Position numbers and translations under genes: made by a program. Below the pieces are notes generated by a model that was not told where the DNA came from, did not search any database, and was given only the letters and a program-made list of their open reading frames with translations. From Caballeronia hypogeia (lineage in GTDB: Bacteria > Pseudomonadota > Gammaproteobacteria > Burkholderiales > Burkholderiaceae), in NCBI RefSeq assembly GCF_001544875.2, contig NZ_FCOA02000016.1, positions 108,631-172,630 on the forward strand: a stretch of DNA of 64,000 nt. The letters are read 5' to 3'. How positions within the stretch are numbered: position 1 is the first letter of the stretch; the number at the start of each line of letters is the position of its first letter. This document shows positions 59,962 through 64,000 of this stretch, one piece after another.

Positions 59962-60744
59962 ATGAACTACGAAGACATCATCTACGAAGTGCGCAACGGC
60001 GCGGCATGGATCACGATCAATCGTCCCGAGAAGATGAACGCGTTTCGTGGACGCACCTGCGACGAACTGATCCACGCGATCAATCGCGCGGGCTATGCGC
60101 GCGAGATCGGCGTGATCGTGCTGGCGGGCGCGGGCGAGAAAGCGTTCTGCACCGGTGGCGATCAGTCGGCGCACGAAGGTCAATACGACGGACGCGGCAC
60201 CATCGGCCTGCCAATGGAAGAGCTGCACAACGCGATCCGCGACGTGCCCAAGCCAGTGATCGCGCGCGTGCAGGGCTATGCGGTCGGCGGAGGCAATGTG
60301 CTGTGCACGATCTGCGACTTCACGATCGCATCGGAGAAGGCCGTGTTCGCGCAGGCGGGCCCGAAAGTCGGCTCGGTCGATCCTGGTTACGGCACGGCAT
60401 TTCTCGCGCGCGTGGTCGGCGAGAAGAAGGCGCGCGAAATCTGGTATTTGTGCCGCCGCTATCCCGCATCCGAAGCGCTCGCAATGGGCCTCGTCAATGC
60501 CGTCGTCCCGCATGAAGAACTCGACGCCGAAGTGCAAAAGTGGTGCGACGAGATCATGGAGAAGAGCCCGACGGCGATCGCGATCGCCAAGCGCTCGTTC
60601 AACATGGACACCGCGCATCAGGCGGGCATCGCGGGCATGGGCATGTATGCGCTGAAGCTTTACTACGACACCGAGGAATCGCGCGAAGGCGTGCGGGCGT
60701 TTCAGGAGAAGCGCAAGCCCGAATTCCGCCGTTATGCGAAATAA
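59962..60744 (+). CDS. badI: 2-ketocyclohexanecarboxyl-CoA hydrolase (BadI-like)
   Basis: A 260-residue crotonase-fold enzyme close to MenB and BadI. Landmarks are CTGGDQSAHEGQY, the oxyanion loop GYAVGGGNVLCTICD, and GPKVGSVDPGYGTAFLARVVG with the Asp found in BadI and MenB, then KKAREIWYLCRRY. BadI opens the six-membered ring by a reverse Dieckmann reaction, giving pimelyl-CoA. MenB is the main alternative, but no menaquinone genes are near and Burkholderiaceae use ubiquinone. Confidence 0.9.
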   Translation: MNYEDIIYEVRNGAAWITINRPEKMNAFRGRTCDELIHAINRAGYAREIGVIVLAGAGEKAFCTGGDQSAHEGQYDGRGTIGLPMEELHNAIRDVPKPVIARVQGYAVGGGNVLCTICDFTIASEKAVFAQAGPKVGSVDPGYGTAFLARVVGEKKAREIWYLCRRYPASEALAMGLVNAVVPHEELDAEVQKWCDEIMEKSPTAIAIAKRSFNMDTAHQAGIAGMGMYALKLYYDTEESREGVRAFQEKRKPEFRRYAK

Positions 60745-60758
60745 GCGGGAGCGAAGTC

Positions 60759-61910
60759 ATGAATCCGTATCTCGATGAAGACCTGGTCGCGCTCGGCGAA
60801 CATGCGCGCCGCTTTGCACAAGGACGCGTCACGCCCGGCTTCGAGACGCGCGACACGACGCGCACGCTCGATCGCGAACTCATGCTCGAAATGGGGCAGA
60901 TGGGTTTCATAGCGCCCGAGTTGCCGGAGCAGTACGGCGGACAAGGGCTCGGCTGTCTCGCCGCGGGCGTGATTCACGAAGAGATCGCGCGGGCGGATCT
61001 GAGTCTGTCGTATATCAACCTGCTGGCCTCGCTCAACGGGCAGATTCTCGCGCAGCACGCCGCGCCGGCGATTGCGAAGCCCTGGCTGGAGAAGCTGACG
61101 CAAGGGCGCGCGCTGCTTGCCATCGCATTGACGGAACCGCGCGGCGGCTCGGATGCCGCGAACCTGCGTTTGCGCATGGAGCGCGTGGGCGGCCATTACG
61201 TGCTCAACGGCGAGAAGACCTCGATCTCGGCCGCGGATCAGGCCGACGCGGCTGTCGTGTTCGCGCGCACCGGCAGTGCGGAGGACGGCGCGCGCGGGAT
61301 CTCCGCGATGCTCGTGCCGATGGACCTGCCGGGCATCACGCGCAATCGCTTCGACTGTCACGGACAGCGCGCGATCGGTCGCGGCTCGATCTTCTTCGAG
61401 AACGTGCGGGTGCCCGTGGATCATCGGCTGGGCGATGAGGGCAAGGGATTCGTGCAGGTCATGCAGGGATTCGATTTTTCGCGTGCGCTCATCGGCTTGC
61501 AGGTACTCGCGGTCGCGAAGGTGAGTCTTGAAGAGACGTGGGAATACGTCGCCCAGCGCGAGGCCTTCGGCAAGCCACTGGCGGCGTTTCAGGGCGTGTC
61601 GCATCCGCTCGCGGACTTCGAGACCCAGGTCGAGGCGGCGCGTCTTTTGTGCCTGCAGACGCTTTGGCTCAAGGATCGCGGCCTGCCGCATACCGCCGAA
61701 GCCGCGATGTGCAAGTGGTGGGGGCCGAAGCTCGCCTACGACGTCGTGCATCAATGCCTGTTGTCCTTCGGCCATGGCGGCTACGATCGCGGACCGATGG
61801 AGCAGCGTCTGCGCGACGTGCTGGGCTTCCAGATCGGCGACGGCACCGCGCAGATCATGAAGACGATCATCGCCCGCACGCGCGCCGGCCGCGACGCGGT
61901 GCCGGCCTGA
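60759..61910 (+). CDS. aliB: Acyl-CoA dehydrogenase, cyclohexanecarboxyl-CoA dehydrogenase-like
   Basis: A 383-residue FAD acyl-CoA dehydrogenase with normal N-, middle and C-terminal domains: IALTEPRGGSDAANL (FAD/substrate), NGEKTSIS, QREAFGKPLAAFQ. In the C-terminal motif FQIGDGTAQIMK, Asp361 stands where medium-chain enzymes have the catalytic Glu. AliB converts cyclohexanecarboxyl-CoA to cyclohex-1-ene-1-carboxyl-CoA. GGGAG lies seven bases before the ATG; the gap after badI is 14 bases. Confidence 0.9.
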   Translation: MNPYLDEDLVALGEHARRFAQGRVTPGFETRDTTRTLDRELMLEMGQMGFIAPELPEQYGGQGLGCLAAGVIHEEIARADLSLSYINLLASLNGQILAQHAAPAIAKPWLEKLTQGRALLAIALTEPRGGSDAANLRLRMERVGGHYVLNGEKTSISAADQADAAVVFARTGSAEDGARGISAMLVPMDLPGITRNRFDCHGQRAIGRGSIFFENVRVPVDHRLGDEGKGFVQVMQGFDFSRALIGLQVLAVAKVSLEETWEYVAQREAFGKPLAAFQGVSHPLADFETQVEAARLLCLQTLWLKDRGLPHTAEAAMCKWWGPKLAYDVVHQCLLSFGHGGYDRGPMEQRLRDVLGFQIGDGTAQIMKTIIARTRAGRDAVPA

Positions 61911-61940
61911 CGAATCAAGGACCATCGGGGACGACACCAA

Positions 61941-63581
61941 ATGAACTTCGACGCCGTTCTGATCGCGCCGAGACGCGACGAGTGCATCGCGCGCGGCCAC
62001 TGGCGCGACCGCACCATCAACGACGATCTCGACGAGTGCGTCGCGCACTCTCCGGACAAGCTGGCGCTCACGGCGTTCCGGATGGAGAGCGGGGAAACGA
62101 CGCGCTTCACGTATCGCGAGATGGCCGCGATGGCCGAGCGCATCGCGGTGGGTCTCGCGCGGCTGGGCGTCGAACGCGGCGATGTCGTTTCGATGCAATT
62201 GCCGAACTGGTGGCAGTTCACGCTGACGTATCTCGCGTGCTCGCGCATCGGTGCGGTGGTGAATCCGCTGATGCATATCTTTCGCGAGCGTGAGCTTTCG
62301 TTCATGCTCGGCCACAGCGCGAGCAAGGTGCTGATCGTGCCGCGCATGTTTCGCGGCTTCGATTTCGAACGGATGGCGATGGAGTTGCAAGCGCGTCTGC
62401 GGGGCCTTTCGCATGTGGTCGTCGTCGGCGGTGAAGGCGCGAACAGTTTCGAGGCGTTGCTAAGCGAACCCGCGTGGGAGCGCGAGCCGGATGCGCGCGG
62501 GATTCTCACGCTTCAGCGCCCGGGCGCTGACGAGGTGACGCAATTGCTCTATACCTCGGGCACCACGGGCGAACCCAAGGGCGTGATGCATACGTCCAAC
62601 ACGCTGATGTCGAACATCGGCCCTTATGCCGAAGCCATGCGTCTTTCGCCCGACGACACCGTACTGATGGCCTCGCCGATGGCGCATCAGACCGGCTTCA
62701 TGTACGGCCTGATGATGCCCGTGATGCTGGGCGCGAGCGCGGTATTGCAGGATGTCTGGGAGCCCCGGACCGCGCTTGCGTTGATGCAGCGCGAACGCGT
62801 GAGTTTCACGATGGCGTCGACCGTATTCCTGACCGATCTCGCGAACGCGGTGCAGGAAAGCGGACAGCCGGTGCCTGCGCTGCGCGCGTTTCTATGCGCG
62901 GGCGCGCCGATTCCCGGGCCGCTGGTCGAACGCGCGCGCGCGGCGCTCGGCGCGAAAATCGTGTCGGCATGGGGCATGACGGAACTGGGCGCGGTCACGC
63001 TGACGCGTCTCGATGACGAGGACGAGCGATCGTTCACGACCGATGGCGCGCCGCTTCCCGGGGTCGATGTGCGCGTGGTCGACGCATACGAAGCGCCGTT
63101 GCCCACAGGCTCGGCCGGGCGCCTGCTGGTTCGCTCGTGCTCGGGTTTCGGCGGGTATCTGCATCGCGCGCATCTGAACTCGACCGATTCTCAAGGCTGG
63201 TTCGACACCGGCGACCTGGCGTATCTCGACGAGCGTGGCTATGTCCGCATCACCGGCCGCAGCAAGGACGTGATCATTCGCGGCGGAGAGAACATTCCGG
63301 TGGTCGAGATCGAGGCGTTGCTGTACCGGCATCCGGCGATCGCGGCGGCGGCGCTCGTCGCCTATCCGGACGAACGGCTCGGTGAACGAGCGTGCGCGGT
63401 CGTCGTGACAAAGCCGGGCGAGTCCATCGATCTCGATGCGATCGCGACGTTCCTCAAGGCGCACAAGGTCGCGATGCAATACATTCCCGAGCGCCTGCTG
63501 ATACGCGACAGTCTGCCGACCACGCCGGCGGGCAAGGTGCAGAAGTTCAGGTTGCGCGAGTTGCTGCGGGAAGAAACGTGA
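61941..63581 (+). CDS. aliA: Cyclohexanecarboxylate-CoA ligase (AMP-forming)
   Basis: A 546-residue acyl-adenylate ligase. The P-loop is YTSGTTGEPKG (residues 204-214), with AWGMTELGAVTLT (A5), WFDTGDLAYLDERGYVRITGRSKDVIIRGGENI (A7/A8) and the C-terminal Lys in PTTPAGKVQKFRLRE. AliA activates cyclohexanecarboxylate as the first pathway step. It is the last gene of the operon; a hairpin follows. Medium-chain fatty acids are the alternative substrate. Confidence 0.9.
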   Translation: MNFDAVLIAPRRDECIARGHWRDRTINDDLDECVAHSPDKLALTAFRMESGETTRFTYREMAAMAERIAVGLARLGVERGDVVSMQLPNWWQFTLTYLACSRIGAVVNPLMHIFRERELSFMLGHSASKVLIVPRMFRGFDFERMAMELQARLRGLSHVVVVGGEGANSFEALLSEPAWEREPDARGILTLQRPGADEVTQLLYTSGTTGEPKGVMHTSNTLMSNIGPYAEAMRLSPDDTVLMASPMAHQTGFMYGLMMPVMLGASAVLQDVWEPRTALALMQRERVSFTMASTVFLTDLANAVQESGQPVPALRAFLCAGAPIPGPLVERARAALGAKIVSAWGMTELGAVTLTRLDDEDERSFTTDGAPLPGVDVRVVDAYEAPLPTGSAGRLLVRSCSGFGGYLHRAHLNSTDSQGWFDTGDLAYLDERGYVRITGRSKDVIIRGGENIPVVEIEALLYRHPAIAAAALVAYPDERLGERACAVVVTKPGESIDLDAIATFLKAHKVAMQYIPERLLIRDSLPTTPAGKVQKFRLRELLREET

Positions 63582-63911
63582 GCATCGGTCACGCGGCGGG
63601 ATGCGTGACCGCATCGATATCGCATGGGTGCGGGAGCGGCGGGATCGCGGTCAACGTGTCCGGCGTTCGCGCTGCTTTCGGCTGCGCGACGTTTCGATAC
63701 TTGCGGCCCCAGACCGTGGCAGGCGGCGCTTGCGGGTCAGAACAGAAGTGCTCGAACGCGCGCCACGGGTATCTCGCGCGACGTGCCCGCGACGTGACAC
63801 TGAGCTATGGCCAACATGCACTGCATTTTCGCCAGCATGGGTCCGGATCGCGCCGATGCAGCCGTGCGTCGCGGATCATCGGTTCGATCGAAACCTGGAC
63901 GACGACGACAC
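63582..63911. other. Intergenic stretch between aliA and adh gene
   Basis: About 330 bases. Apart from the hairpin at 63586-63611 I see no gene or element; it presumably carries the promoter of the downstream alcohol dehydrogenase. Confidence 0.45.
63586..63611 (+). terminator. Hairpin after the alicyclic-acid operon
   Basis: Nine-base perfect stem, arms CGGTCACGC and GCGTGACCG, with an eight-base loop, five bases after the aliA stop. No T tract follows, so it may be a weak or Rho-assisted terminator. Confidence 0.45.
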
Positions 63912-64000
63912 ATGAAGACGAAAGCAGCAATCGCATGGGAAGCAGGCAAGCCGTTGACGATCGAGGAGGTCGATCTCGAAGGTCCGCGCGCGGGTGAAGT
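63912..64000 (+). CDS. Class III alcohol dehydrogenase / S-(hydroxymethyl)glutathione dehydrogenase, N-terminus (partial)
   Basis: Only 29 codons lie inside the window. They begin MKTKAAIAWEAGKPLTIEEV, the typical start of zinc-dependent FrmA/AdhC proteins that oxidise the glutathione adduct of formaldehyde. Metal and cofactor residues are beyond the edge. The ribosome site is weak. Confidence 0.75.
   Translation, partial: MKTKAAIAWEAGKPLTIEEVDLEGPRAGE

Noticed and set aside
59962..60744. Naphthoate synthase (MenB) as the identity of the crotonase-fold gene
   Set aside because: No menaquinone genes nearby, and the MarR/SDR/acyl-CoA dehydrogenase/ligase context fits BadI.

Overview
The window is GC-rich bacterial DNA, densely packed with genes. 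It looks like a Burkholderiaceae chromosome, probably Paraburkholderia or Caballeronia and possibly the secondary replicon. This rests on the families present: Burkholderia-type porin, MipA/OmpV proteins, NodT-type efflux channel, Ku, phosphoketolase, formamidase and an alicyclic-acid operon. No rRNA, tRNA, CRISPR array or intact mobile element was recognised.

Layout. 1-2.9 kb: end of a cupin-like gene, an aldo/keto reductase, a gene-free stretch and a YbdK-type carboxylate-amine ligase. 3.0-5.3 kb: a LysR regulator overlapping a DctA-type symporter. 5.3-11.6 kb (minus strand): a tricarboxylate-type MFS carrier with a ModA-like binding protein, and a two-gene enzyme resembling ATP-citrate lyase. 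Both units carry the same 54-bp upstream element, so they are probably co-regulated. 12-22.3 kb: cupin and DUF2127 proteins, glycogen-debranching-type enzyme, MFS, MipA, universal stress protein, a lone TatA-like protein, RDD protein, Ku with an overlapping MerR-TPR gene, and a flavodiiron-like MBL protein.

22.3-30.2 kb is the most unusual block. On the minus strand an NCS1-permease/histidine-kinase fusion with a nine-cysteine linker overlaps a response regulator whose EAL domain has lost its catalytic residues. Divergent from them are a LuxR-type regulator and then an amide module: AmiS/UreI channel, formamidase FmdA and zinc-ribbon FmdB. I infer a transporter-like sensor controlling amide or N-heterocycle nitrogen use.

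30.3-33.8 kb: GntR regulator, small hydrolase, sulfate-type binding protein, and a VOC/AraC pair. 34.2-41.7 kb: a polysaccharide export and assembly block (Wzm, Wzt, two-domain glycosyltransferase, methyltransferase with coiled coil, WecB). 42-52.8 kb: chemoreceptor, RND efflux operon with a divergent TetR regulator and visible operator, and an MscS channel. 52.8-58.5 kb: phosphoketolase, small secreted proteins, MipA and a porin. 58.5-63.6 kb: a MarR regulator divergent from badH-badI-aliB-aliA, a cyclohexanecarboxylate degradation operon lacking badK, with a perfect 22-bp operator between. The window ends in the first codons of a class III alcohol dehydrogenase.
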